From contig NZ_CP154796.1 of the NCBI RefSeq assembly GCF_039566955.1, positions 2,418,001-2,482,000 on the forward strand: DNA of 64,000 nucleotides, read 5' to 3'. A program made the translations under genes and the position numbers. This document shows, piece by piece, positions 29,601-37,425 of this stretch (positions within the stretch are counted from its first letter, which is position 1; every line of letters starts with the position of its first letter). The notes beneath the pieces are model-generated. The model saw only the letters and a program-made list of their open reading frames with translations. It was not told where the DNA came from and ran no database searches. The DNA comes from Micromonospora sp. DSM 45708. GTDB lineage: Bacteria > Actinomycetota > Actinomycetes > Mycobacteriales > Micromonosporaceae.

Positions 29601-30762
29601 CGCGGATCGGCCCGTCGGCGTCCCGCAGCCGGCCGCGCAGCTCGTCCACCGGTCCCATGATCAGCGTCAGCGGGGTGCGGAACTCGTGGCTGATGTTGGA
29701 GAAGAACGCGGTCTTCGCCCGGTCCAGCTCGGCGAGTTCCTCGGCCCGCCGCTGCTGGGCCTGGTAGCTGCGGGCGCTGGCGATCCCGGTCGCCACGTGC
29801 CCGGCGGTCAGTTCCACGAACCCGCGGTAGCCGTCGTCGAGGGCCCGGTAGCGGTTGAGCCCGGCCACCAGGAACCCGTACGGCGTGTCGCCCTGCTGGC
29901 GCAGCGGCACCAGCAGCGCCTCGGTCGGCGGGTCCGGCCAGGCGCCCGTCGGCAGACCGTCGAACGCGGCGGCGTCCAGCGGCACCCGGACCAGGTCCCC
30001 CTCGGTCACCGCGTGCGCCGGCCAGACCGCGTCGGAGTCGCCCGGCGACAGCGTGGCCGGCGCCGCCGGGTGGCCGGCGCCGAACCCGGTCGCCTCCGCC
30101 AACCGCGCGTCGCCCTCGTCGCCGAACAGGTACGTCAGCGTGAACGGCAGGTCGTGCGGGTTGCGCCCGAGCTGGCGGCTGGCGAAGGCGAGCGTCTCCT
30201 GCTCGGTGCGGATCACGCTCGGGTCGGAGCCGAGGTCCCGCAGCGTGGCCATCCGCCGTTCGCCGATGACCCGCTCGGTCTCCTCGCTCACCACGCAGAG
30301 CATCCCGACCAGCGTGCCGTCGTCGTCGCGCAGCGGGCTGTAGGAGAACGTGTGGTACGTCTCCTCCCGGTAGCCGGACCGTTCCAGGAACAGCAGCAGC
30401 CCCTCGTCCCAGGTCGCCTCGCCGGTGCGCAGCACGGTGTCGATGCGGGGACCGATGTCGTCCCAGATCTCGGCCCACACCTCGTTGGCCGGCCGGCCCA
30501 ACGCCCACGGGTACTTGCGGCCCAGCGTGTCGCGGCGGTAGGCGGCGTTGCAGAAGAACGTCAGCTCGGGGCCCCAGGCCATCCACATCGGGAAGCGGGA
30601 GGAGAGCAGGATGCGTACCGACGTCCGGAGGCTCTGCGGCCAGGCGTCCGGCTGCCCCAGCGGATGCGTCGACCAGTCGACCCGGGCCAGGTCCGGGCCG
30701 ATCTCACCGTCGACGGCGAACACGTCGGCACGTGTCCGCGGGTCGGTGCCAGCGCCGGTCAT
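26608..30762 (-). CDS. Giant hybrid sensor: PAS-GAF-histidine kinase-receiver-PAS-GAF-PP2C phosphatase-RsbW kinase
   Basis: A 1384-residue soluble signalling protein (no clear membrane segment). In order: PAS-like (about 20-170); GAF-like (about 185-335); HisKA with His358 in NISHEFRTPLT; HATPase with LLSNALKF, ADTGIGVAEEE and GSGIGLALVKEL; a receiver (about 635-755) with phospho-acceptor Asp near 683 in VVSDVMMPRLDG; PAS (about 770-890); GAF (about 895-1030); SpoIIE-type PP2C phosphatase (about 1045-1240) with GGDWYDTVEL and GDCVGHGLRAA; and an RsbW-like HATPase (about 1250-1384) with GEACANAIEHGH. It couples a two-component relay to a partner-switching module in one chain. The coupled STAS protein is the likely substrate. 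ATG 30762 is chosen as the start; the upstream codons are not conserved-looking. Confidence 0.9.
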   Translation of the reverse strand: MTGAGTDPRTRADVFAVDGEIGPDLARVDWSTHPLGQPDAWPQSLRTSVRILLSSRFPMWMAWGPELTFFCNAAYRRDTLGRKYPWALGRPANEVWAEIWDDIGPRIDTVLRTGEATWDEGLLLFLERSGYREETYHTFSYSPLRDDDGTLVGMLCVVSEETERVIGERRMATLRDLGSDPSVIRTEQETLAFASRQLGRNPHDLPFTLTYLFGDEGDARLAEATGFGAGHPAAPATLSPGDSDAVWPAHAVTEGDLVRVPLDAAAFDGLPTGAWPDPPTEALLVPLRQQGDTPYGFLVAGLNRYRALDDGYRGFVELTAGHVATGIASARSYQAQQRRAEELAELDRAKTAFFSNISHEFRTPLTLIMGPVDELRGRLRDADGPIREELEVIRRNGLRLGKLVNSLLDFSRIEAGRMQARYQPVDLAAVTADLASVFRSAIERAGLTFEVDCSPLPEPVHVDPGMWEKVVLNLLSNALKFTFDGTVRVVLRAEHGQAVLRVADTGIGVAEEEMPRLFERFHRIENARSRSDEGSGIGLALVKELVTLHGGTIAASSTVGRGTAFTVRLPFGHAHLPADAIAPAGSNRMPVSAEPFVQEALRWLPGDPTAGIVPDDPAPVEGPAPALPGQVPARVLVADDNADMREYLTRLLRSAGHRVRAVADGQEALEAARTHTPDLVVSDVMMPRLDGLQLVAALRADSRTAGTPVLLLSARAGQEASIEGLEAGADDYLVKPFPAAELLARVRANVELARLRNHHARWRTALVDSLQEAFFVCDQAGAVVEINAAFTDILGYGPENLPYLPVQPWWPDPEAEPEAHRQVSAAFSVLIGQAKGTYTVPVTHRDGHRLWIATAFNQVDDPDTGRRVIVGTFRDVTTEHYAVQRETALAGLSLRLSRADDLTDALHGVLDEMRKLWRAADVVTAVFGDSPGPDVTATDPLLRWDKLPDERQQALLALRDTPLLTPVATPAHGAGIALEHPEGTMALWIDLGEKRPFTEQDQTLLALLAGHVAQGLHRVHQIDQQRETALALQRAILGPSQLPAGFAVRYAPASLPLKVGGDWYDTVELPDGRIAIVVGDCVGHGLRAATVMGQLRSACRALLLQDASPAQTLMALDRFAALLPGAQCATVLCGVLDPATGRLRYSSAGHPPAVVVHPDGTPEFLDQGRSRPLAVRTGRDRPEAETTVPARATLMLYTDGLVERRRQPLTAGIDRVTAAIQEGRGIPVEALATEVMIQLTPEGGYDDDVALLLYRHPGPLELDFPAESSRLAEVRTALRGWLDRCGLAPAYSYNVLVAVGEACANAIEHGHRDSPGGRIRLRAAATADALRLSVTDSGHWRDRDRPSDPHRGRGLALMRALMDSITVTPGATGTTVDMQARIIR

Positions 30763-31090
30763 CGCCCGAGTCTCCCTCACCGCAGCAGATCCGCTCGTCC
30801 AGGTCGAGGCGCCACCCTGGGGCGACAAATCCGGATGCAACCGTCATCACGTCGCCCGAACGGCCCTCAGAGTAGCTCTCCGCTCCGGTCTTGCCCCCAT
30901 GGCGTCCCCGCCATGCCACCGACCGCCGTCAGGAGTGCCACAATCCCGCGTCGCCGCACGCCCGGTCGCCGCGGCACGGCGGGGCCGAGGTTCCGGTACG
31001 GCACGGGGGTCGTTCGCGGGCTGGCGGGACCTGCCGCCGGCGTCGCGGCGGCGGCCGAGGTCGAGCGGGAAAAGGGTCGGAAAACACCGA

Positions 31091-31115
31091 TGGCAGGGAG
31101 ACGCGCTCCCTGCCA
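31091..31115. terminator. Perfect 10-bp-stem hairpin upstream of rph
   Basis: TGGCAGGGAG pairs perfectly with CTCCCTGCCA around ACGCG and is followed by CTTCT. It lies in the 450-bp divergent gap (30763-31212) and has no upstream plus-strand gene to terminate. It may be an attenuator or a protein-binding site. The remainder of the gap (30763-31090) shows nothing recognisable. Confidence 0.45.
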
Positions 31116-31137
31116 CTTCTAACGTATATCGCACCCG

Positions 31138-31156
31138 GGGGCTTGTGGCAAGACCC
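31138..31156 (+). promoter_or_regulatory. Rifamycin-associated element (RAE)
   Basis: The 19-bp GGGGCTTGTGGCAAGACCC closely fits the RAE inverted repeat found before rifamycin-inducible resistance genes (rph, helR, arr, rox) in actinobacteria. It is embedded in a larger inverted repeat whose CACCCGGG/CCCGGGTG arms end at 31132 and 31161. TATATC at 31125-31130 could be a -10 box. It is 57 bp before the rph start. Confidence 0.75.
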
Positions 31157-31212
31157 GGGTGCTGCCGCAGAATCGTCGGCCGGACGCTGATGAGCTGGGG
31201 AAACGGGGAACG

Positions 31213-33819
31213 ATGATGGCCGGACACTACGTGGTCGGGTTCGACGAGATCGACGAGGGACAGATCGCGACCGTCGGTGGCAAGGGCGCGCACCTCGGGG
31301 CGCTGTCACGGATCGACGGGGTGAGCGTGCCGGCCGGCTTCTGCGTGACCACCGACGCGTACCGGCGTGCCCTGGCGGATCTGCCGGCGCTCGGCGAGCC
31401 ACTCGACCGGCTCTGCCGGCTGCGCCCCGACGACCGGCGGGCGATCCGCACGGTCAGCGCCGAGCTCCGCCGCGTCGTCGAGGAGGCGGCCGTGCCGGGC
31501 GAGGTCGCGGCGGCGGTCACCCGGGCGCTGGCCGGGCTCGGCGCGCACGCCGCCTACGCCGTGCGGTCCAGCGCGACCGCGGAGGACCTGCCGACGGCCT
31601 CCTTCGCCGGCCAGCAGGACACCTACCTCAACGTGGTGGGCGCGGACGAGATCCTCGTCCGCGTCGGCCGGTGCTGGGCGTCGCTGTTCACCGAGCGGGC
31701 GGTGACCTACCGCCTGCGCAACGGCATCGATCACCGTACGGTGCAGATGGCCGTGGTCGTGCAGCGGATGGTCCTCCCGGACGCGGCCGGCATCCTGTTC
31801 ACCGCCGACCCGGTCACCGGGAACCGGAAGGTCGCCTCCGTGGACGCCGGGTTCGGGCTGGGCGAGGCCCTGGTCTCCGGTCTGGTGACACCGGACGTGT
31901 TCACGGTGCGGGACGACCGGGTCGTCTCCCGGACCATCGCCACCAAGCTTCGGGCCGTCCGCCCCGTGCCGGGCGGCGGGACGCGGGTGGAGGCGGTCGA
32001 TCCGGACCGGCGGGAACAGCCCGCGCTGACAGACGCACAGCTCGTCCGACTCGTCCGGCTCGGGCGGCGGATCGAGGCACGCTTCGGCGGCCCGCAGGAC
32101 GTGGAGTGGGCCCTGGCCGACGGCGCTGCCCACATCCTCCAGAGCCGCCCGATCACCACGCTGTTCCCGGTCCCGGTGGTCGACGACGGGGAGAACCACG
32201 TCTACCTCTCGGTCGGGCACCAGCAGATGATGACCGACGCGATGAAGCCGTTGGGGCTGTCGATGTGGCAGCTCACCGCCATGGCGCCGATGCACGAGGC
32301 CGGTGGCCGGCTGTTCGTCGACGCCACCCGACACCTGGCCACGCCGACCGGCCGGGCCGCCTTCCTGGACCTGATGACGAGATCGGATCCGCTGACCAGG
32401 GACGCGGTGGAGACGATCCTGGAACGCGGCGACGTCGTGGCGACGTCGTCGGACGACGGCCCCTCGGGTCCGCCGCCCGGCCTGCCGCCGGCGACGATCG
32501 AGACCGATCCGGCGGTCGTCACGGCGCTGATCGAGCGCAGCCGGGCCAGCATCGCCGCGCTGCGGCGCGACATCGGCACCCGGACCGGGCCGGCGCTGTT
32601 CGACTTCCTGGTGGAGGAGGCGTTCCCGGAGCACAAGCGGGCCCTCGCCGATCCGGTGAACATGCAGGCGATCATGGCCGGGATGGAGGCCACCTGGTGG
32701 CTCAACGACAAGCTGGGGGAGTGGCTGGGCGAGCGGAACGCGGCCGACACGCTCACGCTGTCCGCCCCCGGCAACGTCACCTCGGAGATGGGGCTGGCGC
32801 TGCTCGACGTCGCCGACGTGATCCGCCCCCACCCCGAGGTGGTGGCGTTCCTGCGGGACGCCGCGGACGACGACGGCTTCCTGGACGAGCTGCCGAAGCT
32901 TCCGGGCGGGCGCGAGGCACACGACGCCGTCCAGGACTACCTCGACCGGTACGGCATGCGCTGCGTCGGCGAGATCGACATCACCCGACCGCGGTGGAGC
33001 GAACGTCCGGCCACCCTCGTACCGCTGATCCTCGACCACGTCCGGAACTTCGCGCCGGGCGCCGCCGGACGGCGTTTCGCGCAGGGCCGGCAGGCGGTGC
33101 AGCGGAAGGCCGGGGAGGTGCTCGACCGGCTCCGGGCCCTGCCGGACGGGGACCGGAAGGCCGACGAGACCCAGCGGATGATCGACCGGGTCCGCACCTT
33201 CATCGGCTATCGGGAATACCCGAAGTACGCCATCGTGAGCCGCTACTTCGTCTACAAGCAGGCGCTGATGGCCGAGGCCGACCGGCTGGTGCGGGACCGC
33301 GTGCTGCCCGACCGGGAGGACGTCTTCTTCCTGACCTTCGAGGAGTTCCGCGACGCGGTGCGGACGCGCCGGGTGGACGCGCGGCTCATCCGCGAGCGCA
33401 AGGAGACGTTCCGGTCCCACCAGGCGCTCACGCCACCCCGCGTGCTCACCTCCGACGGCGAAGCCGTCCACGGGGCGTACCGGCGCGACGACGTGCCGAG
33501 CGGCGCCCTGGCCGGCGTGCCGGTGTCGGCCGGGACGGTGGAGGGACGGGCCCGGGTCGTCCTCGACCTGGCCGGCGCGGACCTCGAGCCGGGCGACATC
33601 CTCGTCACGGTCCACACGGACCCCAGTTGGACGCCGCTGTTCGTCGCCGTGGCCGGACTGGTGACGGAGGTGGGCGGTCCGATGACCCACGGCGCGGTCA
33701 TCGCCCGGGAATACGGCCTGCCGGCCGTCGTGAACGTGGAGCGGGCCACCCGGCTGATCCGGGACGGGCAGCGGATCCGCGTGCACGGTTCCGGCGGGTA
33801 CGTCGAGCTGCTGCCCTGA
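31213..33819 (+). CDS. rph: Rifamycin-inactivating phosphotransferase (Rph)
   Basis: An 868-residue cytoplasmic enzyme that phosphorylates the ansa-bridge hydroxyl of rifamycins using ATP, inactivating them. It has the PEP-synthase-like order. First is an N-terminal ATP-grasp domain (VVGFDEIDEGQIATVGGKGAHLGALSRI start, TASFAGQQDTYLNVVG loop, EDLPTASFAG, QSRPITTLFP). A rifamycin-binding middle domain follows (VGHQQMMTDAMKPLGLSMWQ, EIDITRPRWSERP). Last is the swivelling His domain, with catalytic His826 in GGPMTHGAVIAREYG. The length matches family members. ATG 31213 and ATG 31216 are both possible starts; GGGGAACG precedes them. Induction by rifamycins through the RAE is expected from family knowledge. 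Confidence 0.95.
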   Translation: MMAGHYVVGFDEIDEGQIATVGGKGAHLGALSRIDGVSVPAGFCVTTDAYRRALADLPALGEPLDRLCRLRPDDRRAIRTVSAELRRVVEEAAVPGEVAAAVTRALAGLGAHAAYAVRSSATAEDLPTASFAGQQDTYLNVVGADEILVRVGRCWASLFTERAVTYRLRNGIDHRTVQMAVVVQRMVLPDAAGILFTADPVTGNRKVASVDAGFGLGEALVSGLVTPDVFTVRDDRVVSRTIATKLRAVRPVPGGGTRVEAVDPDRREQPALTDAQLVRLVRLGRRIEARFGGPQDVEWALADGAAHILQSRPITTLFPVPVVDDGENHVYLSVGHQQMMTDAMKPLGLSMWQLTAMAPMHEAGGRLFVDATRHLATPTGRAAFLDLMTRSDPLTRDAVETILERGDVVATSSDDGPSGPPPGLPPATIETDPAVVTALIERSRASIAALRRDIGTRTGPALFDFLVEEAFPEHKRALADPVNMQAIMAGMEATWWLNDKLGEWLGERNAADTLTLSAPGNVTSEMGLALLDVADVIRPHPEVVAFLRDAADDDGFLDELPKLPGGREAHDAVQDYLDRYGMRCVGEIDITRPRWSERPATLVPLILDHVRNFAPGAAGRRFAQGRQAVQRKAGEVLDRLRALPDGDRKADETQRMIDRVRTFIGYREYPKYAIVSRYFVYKQALMAEADRLVRDRVLPDREDVFFLTFEEFRDAVRTRRVDARLIRERKETFRSHQALTPPRVLTSDGEAVHGAYRRDDVPSGALAGVPVSAGTVEGRARVVLDLAGADLEPGDILVTVHTDPSWTPLFVAVAGLVTEVGGPMTHGAVIAREYGLPAVVNVERATRLIRDGQRIRVHGSGGYVELLP

Positions 33820-33825
33820 CCCGGA

Positions 33826-35532
33826 TCAGGCGGCGCCCCGGTCGACCAGGCTGAACGTGGTGTCGATCGGGGCGTCGCCCATCTCCTGGACGTAGATCTC
33901 CTTCTCGGTGTCGTCCCACTGCACCAGGCCGTACTTCTCGTTGATGATCGAGTAGGAGGTGCGGCCCTTGTCGTCCTTGCCCTCGCGGGAGATCCCGAAC
34001 ACGGTGGCCCCGGTGGGTTCGCACTCGGCGCCCACCAGGGACGCGTACCCCTCGGCGTCGAGCTTGACGCCGAGGCACGGACGGTGCGCGATGTCCGGGT
34101 TCACCGACCTGATCATGTAGTCGACACCGACCGGCTCGAGCACGAAGAGCGCGTCCCGGCCGGTGCCGTCGCCGACCGTGAGCGTGCCGTCGAACGGCAG
34201 CGACAGGTCCCGGTCGATCTCCACCACGTGCAGCAGGAGCCGTCGCTGCCCGGCCAGCATGGCCCGGGTGCGGTCGGCCGCCGCCGACGGCGACCCGCCC
34301 GGGGCGCGGGACGTCGGCGTTGCGGAGGGGGTGCCGCCGGTGGTCGGCCCGCCGGTCGCCGCCGCCGCGGACGGCGTGCCGGCGCCGGGCGAGCCGGTTG
34401 GCGTCGAGCCGGACCGGTCACGCACCAGGTCCGGGCCGAACATCGCGGCCGGCACCAGCACCGCCGTCACCGCCGCGCCGGCGGCCAGCCCGATGAGTCG
34501 GCGGCGACGCTTCGTGTCCGCGCCGGAGCCCGCCGGGCCGGTCTGGTCCGTGCCGTCGGAGCCGCCGCCCGTCGTCCCGGAGCCGCCGCCCGTCGTCCCG
34601 GAGCCGCCTCCCGTTCCGGAGCCGCCGCCCGTTCCGGGGAGGGCCGCGGGTTTCGCGCCGGCGCCGGCCGGCGCACCCGGGCCCGAGGTCCGACCGGCGG
34701 ACTCGCCCGCCGGGTGGGCCGCGGTCAACAGGCCGTCGAGCAGCTCCCGGGCCGTGGGCCGATCGGCCGGATCCTTCTCCAACGCGCGGGAGACCAGCTC
34801 CCGGAGCGGCCCGTCCAGACCGGTCAGGTCCGGCGGCTGGGTCATGATCCGCATCGCGGTGGCGGTGGCGGATTCACCCTCGAACGGAGTATGACCGGTC
34901 GCGGCGAAGGCGACCACGGCACCCCAGGCGAAGATGTCCGCGGCCGGGCCCGTGCGCTGGCCGGACGCGGTCTCGAACCGCTCCGGGGCCATGTACGCGA
35001 CGGTGCCGACCATCTGGTTGGTCCGGGTGTGCTGGCTGGTGGCCTCGAACGCACGGGCGATGCCGAAGTCGATGACCTTGATCCCGCCGGGCGCGACCAG
35101 GACGTTTGCCGGTTTCAGGTCCCGGTGGATCACGCCGGCGCCGTGGATGGCGGTGAGCGCGGTGGCCACCCCGACCGCGATGCCGTGCACGCCGGCCGCC
35201 GTCATCGGCCCCTTCTCCCGGATCACCTGCACCAGGCTGGGCCCGTCGACGTACTCCACCACCAGGTACGGCGGGTCGTGGTCCGGGTCGGCGTCCAGCA
35301 CCTCGGCGGTGCAGAACGACGGCACCTGTCGGGCCCGGTTCACCTCACTGCGGAACCGGCCCCGGAACTCGTCGTGGTGGGACAGTTCGGCGCGGACCAC
35401 CTTGACCGCCACCCGCCGGCCCTGCGGCGACCGGGCCAGGAACACGCTGCCCATGCCACCCTCGCCGAGCCGGCCGAGCAGTTCGTACCCACCGAGCCGG
35501 ACGGGGTCACCGGGACGCAGCCCTTCGCTCAC
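33826..35532 (-). CDS. Membrane-anchored eukaryotic-type Ser/Thr protein kinase
   Basis: About 568 residues from GTG 35532 (VSEGLRPGDPVRLGGYELLGRLGEGGMGSVFLA), chosen because it gives the standard start; a GTG at 35601 adds 23 unrelated residues. The kinase domain (about 15-270) has the Gly loop GEGGMG, VAVKVV Lys, HRDLKPANV catalytic loop, IDFGIA magnesium loop and VGTVAYMAPE activation segment. A Gly/Ser/Thr-rich juxtamembrane stretch (about 280-345) follows, then one transmembrane helix (LIGLAAGAAVTAVLVPAAMFG). An extracellular part of about 190 residues has a low-complexity start and a compact domain I cannot name. It converges on rph with only 6 bp between stops. The sensed signal and targets are unknown. 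Confidence 0.92.
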   Translation of the reverse strand: MSEGLRPGDPVRLGGYELLGRLGEGGMGSVFLARSPQGRRVAVKVVRAELSHHDEFRGRFRSEVNRARQVPSFCTAEVLDADPDHDPPYLVVEYVDGPSLVQVIREKGPMTAAGVHGIAVGVATALTAIHGAGVIHRDLKPANVLVAPGGIKVIDFGIARAFEATSQHTRTNQMVGTVAYMAPERFETASGQRTGPAADIFAWGAVVAFAATGHTPFEGESATATAMRIMTQPPDLTGLDGPLRELVSRALEKDPADRPTARELLDGLLTAAHPAGESAGRTSGPGAPAGAGAKPAALPGTGGGSGTGGGSGTTGGGSGTTGGGSDGTDQTGPAGSGADTKRRRRLIGLAAGAAVTAVLVPAAMFGPDLVRDRSGSTPTGSPGAGTPSAAAATGGPTTGGTPSATPTSRAPGGSPSAAADRTRAMLAGQRRLLLHVVEIDRDLSLPFDGTLTVGDGTGRDALFVLEPVGVDYMIRSVNPDIAHRPCLGVKLDAEGYASLVGAECEPTGATVFGISREGKDDKGRTSYSIINEKYGLVQWDDTEKEIYVQEMGDAPIDTTFSLVDRGAA

Positions 35533-35683
35533 TCCGGGCCTCCGCAGGCCGCAACCGCCCCGCGAACCGACACGCCTGTCACGCAGTTCCCCTTCGGACA
35601 CCCGACGACCGCCCGCAGCCTACCGCCCGTCCCGCGCCCGCCCGGCGTGCGGCGTCCCGTCCAAGGGCGACCGGTCCGCCCGT

Positions 35684-35723
35684 GATCCGGCCGCCCCCCG
35701 TGGGATCGGGCGGCGGCCGGATC
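35684..35723 (-). terminator. Terminator of the GH54 gene
   Basis: GATCCGGCCGCC pairs with GGCGGCCGGATC across a 16-nt loop, immediately after the GH54 stop on the minus strand. Confidence 0.6.
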
Positions 35724-35726
35724 GGC

Positions 35727-37193
35727 TCAGCGGTAGCCGGCGGCCACGACGTTGGCCTGGACCGCGTTCTCGGTCGCGTCCGACGGGTAGCCGGCGACCA
35801 TGGCGCCCTCGTAGAACGTGCCGACGCTCTGGTTCCGGTTGTCGATGCAGCAGTCGCCGCCGCTGCCCAGGATGATCGCGCCCTGCTTCTTCATCGGGCT
35901 GTAGCCGGGTGGCAGCGAGCCGTCGTAGAGCGTGTAGAGGTTGCCGGACTGGGCGTTGCTGCCCTTGATGGCGAACCGTGAGGTGCCGTTGTTCTTCAGC
36001 GTCGCGGTGACGAACTTGCTGGTGAAGGCGCGCTGGTTGGGGTTCCAGGACGAGCTGCCGCCGGGGAAGAGGCCCCATTCCAGGTCGGCCTGGACCCAGG
36101 GGCCGCTGCCGGAGCAGCCGCCGAACCAGCAGCTCGTGCTGAAGTTGATCGCGTCCATCGCGCCGGCGCCGTCGGCCCGCCGGCTGGTCTCGCTGTTGCC
36201 GTAGTCGAAGCAGCAGCCGCTGTTGACGTGCGTGCCACTGGTGACCATGTACATGCCCTCGGGCGCGCTGCCGGTGGGGACACCGGTCAGGTGACCGTCC
36301 CGCCAGTAACTGCTGTTGCCGGGGATGAACAGCGAGTACGCCTTCGCGCCGCCGACCGTGACCGACTCCCGGTTCGCGACGGCCGGCTGGACCGCGCCCC
36401 CGATGCCGCCGGGCCCCTGATAGCCGAGGTTGTTGCCGCGGGTCGTCTGGTCGTAGATCCAGGTGATGACGCAGGTGGTGTTGGCGCAGAACGAGTCCTG
36501 CGCGGCGGCGTTGGCGGGGCCGCCCGTGGTGAGCGTGGTGATGTCGCGGGTGGTGTTGTCGGAGGCGCGGCGGACCTGGTAGAGCCGGCCGCCGTAGGCG
36601 CGCAACAGCGCCCGGGTGGTGCTGTGCGCGGCGACGCAGGGGGTGCCGCCGGCGGCGTAGATGTCACACGGCCCGTCGCCGCCCGGCGGTGGCGTGGTGG
36701 GCGGTGGGGTCGTGGTGGGTGGTGGGGTGGTGGGCGGTGGGGTCGTGGTGGGTGGTGGGGTGGTGACGCCGCCGGTGCAGGTGGTGCCGTTGAGGGCGAA
36801 GCTGGTGGGTGCCGGGTTGCTGCCGGTCCAGGAGCCGTTGAAGCCGAAGCTGGTGCTGCCGCCGGTGGGGATGGTGCCGTTGTAGGAGACGTTGGCGGCG
36901 GTGACGGCGGCGCCGGTCTGGGTGAGCGTGGTGTTCCAGTACTGGGTGACGGTCTGGCCGGCGGTGAAGTTCCAGGTCAGCCGCCAGCTGTTGACCGGGT
37001 CGCCGAGGTTGGTGACGGAGACGTTCGCGCCGAACCCGCCGGACCAGGACGAGGAGACGGTGTAGGTGACCGCGCAGCCGGTGGCGGCGGCGGCGGGGAG
37101 TTGGGTGGCGGTGAGGCCGGCGGTGGTGAGCGTGAGTGTGGTGACGGCGGCGACCAACGCCGCCCGGCGGCGGGAATGGTGCGTGAGACGCAC
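35727..37193 (-). CDS. Secreted GH54 alpha-L-arabinofuranosidase with N-terminal CBM2
   Basis: A 488-residue secreted enzyme that releases arabinofuranose from arabinoxylan/arabinan. Signal peptide to about 38. A CBM2 (about 39-140) is bounded by Cys40 and Cys139, with aromatic residues Trp50, Trp70, Trp74, Trp86 and Trp122. A PPPTT-type linker covers about 144-172. The GH54 (AbfB-type) catalytic domain is about 174-488, with nucleophile Glu372 in ADLEWGLF, acid/base Asp447 in GSGGDCC, and the vicinal Cys pairs (CCFD and DCCI) typical of this family. Fungal AbfB enzymes carry a C-terminal CBM42; here it is absent and a CBM2 is present at the other end. Two arabinose-type operators lie upstream (37243, 37412). 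Confidence 0.92.
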   Translation of the reverse strand: MRLTHHSRRRAALVAAVTTLTLTTAGLTATQLPAAAATGCAVTYTVSSSWSGGFGANVSVTNLGDPVNSWRLTWNFTAGQTVTQYWNTTLTQTGAAVTAANVSYNGTIPTGGSTSFGFNGSWTGSNPAPTSFALNGTTCTGGVTTPPPTTTPPPTTPPPTTTPPPTTPPPGGDGPCDIYAAGGTPCVAAHSTTRALLRAYGGRLYQVRRASDNTTRDITTLTTGGPANAAAQDSFCANTTCVITWIYDQTTRGNNLGYQGPGGIGGAVQPAVANRESVTVGGAKAYSLFIPGNSSYWRDGHLTGVPTGSAPEGMYMVTSGTHVNSGCCFDYGNSETSRRADGAGAMDAINFSTSCWFGGCSGSGPWVQADLEWGLFPGGSSSWNPNQRAFTSKFVTATLKNNGTSRFAIKGSNAQSGNLYTLYDGSLPPGYSPMKKQGAIILGSGGDCCIDNRNQSVGTFYEGAMVAGYPSDATENAVQANVVAAGYR

Positions 37194-37242
37194 GGGGACC
37201 TCCCGGTCCGTGAGTGGGGGTGGCGACGACCGACCGAGGTGG

Positions 37243-37256
37243 AGTTAGCGCTCACA
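37243..37256. promoter_or_regulatory. Operator AGTTAGCGCTCACA upstream of the GH54 gene
   Basis: Matches the 14-bp consensus TGTTAGCGCTAACA at 12 positions and lies 50 bp before the GH54 start (minus strand). Confidence 0.65.
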
Positions 37257-37411
37257 TCATTCGTTGATGCAAGCCGCGCGCCAGGAACGGCCGGTTGTCG
37301 ACACCCCTGCCGTCCCTCGGTCGGCTGTCCCGAGCAGCGCCGGTCTGCCCTGGACCGGCGGCGGTGCGATGCGCTGAGCTCCCGGTGTCCTCTCGAAGAG
37401 GAACCCGTCAA

Positions 37412-37425
37412 TGTTTTCGTTAACA
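37412..37425. promoter_or_regulatory. Second operator TGTTTTCGTTAACA near the GH54 gene
   Basis: Matches the consensus at 11 of 14 positions and keeps both TGT/ACA ends. It overlaps the stop codon of the STM4011-type gene. On the minus strand TTGACA and TTGACG hexamers flank it, so it may be the main GH54 promoter. Distance to the start is about 220 bp. Confidence 0.5.

Noticed and set aside
31091..31115. Hairpin upstream of rph as an ordinary terminator
   Set aside because: No gene on the plus strand ends before it and the neighbour is transcribed away. Kept as a hairpin of uncertain role.
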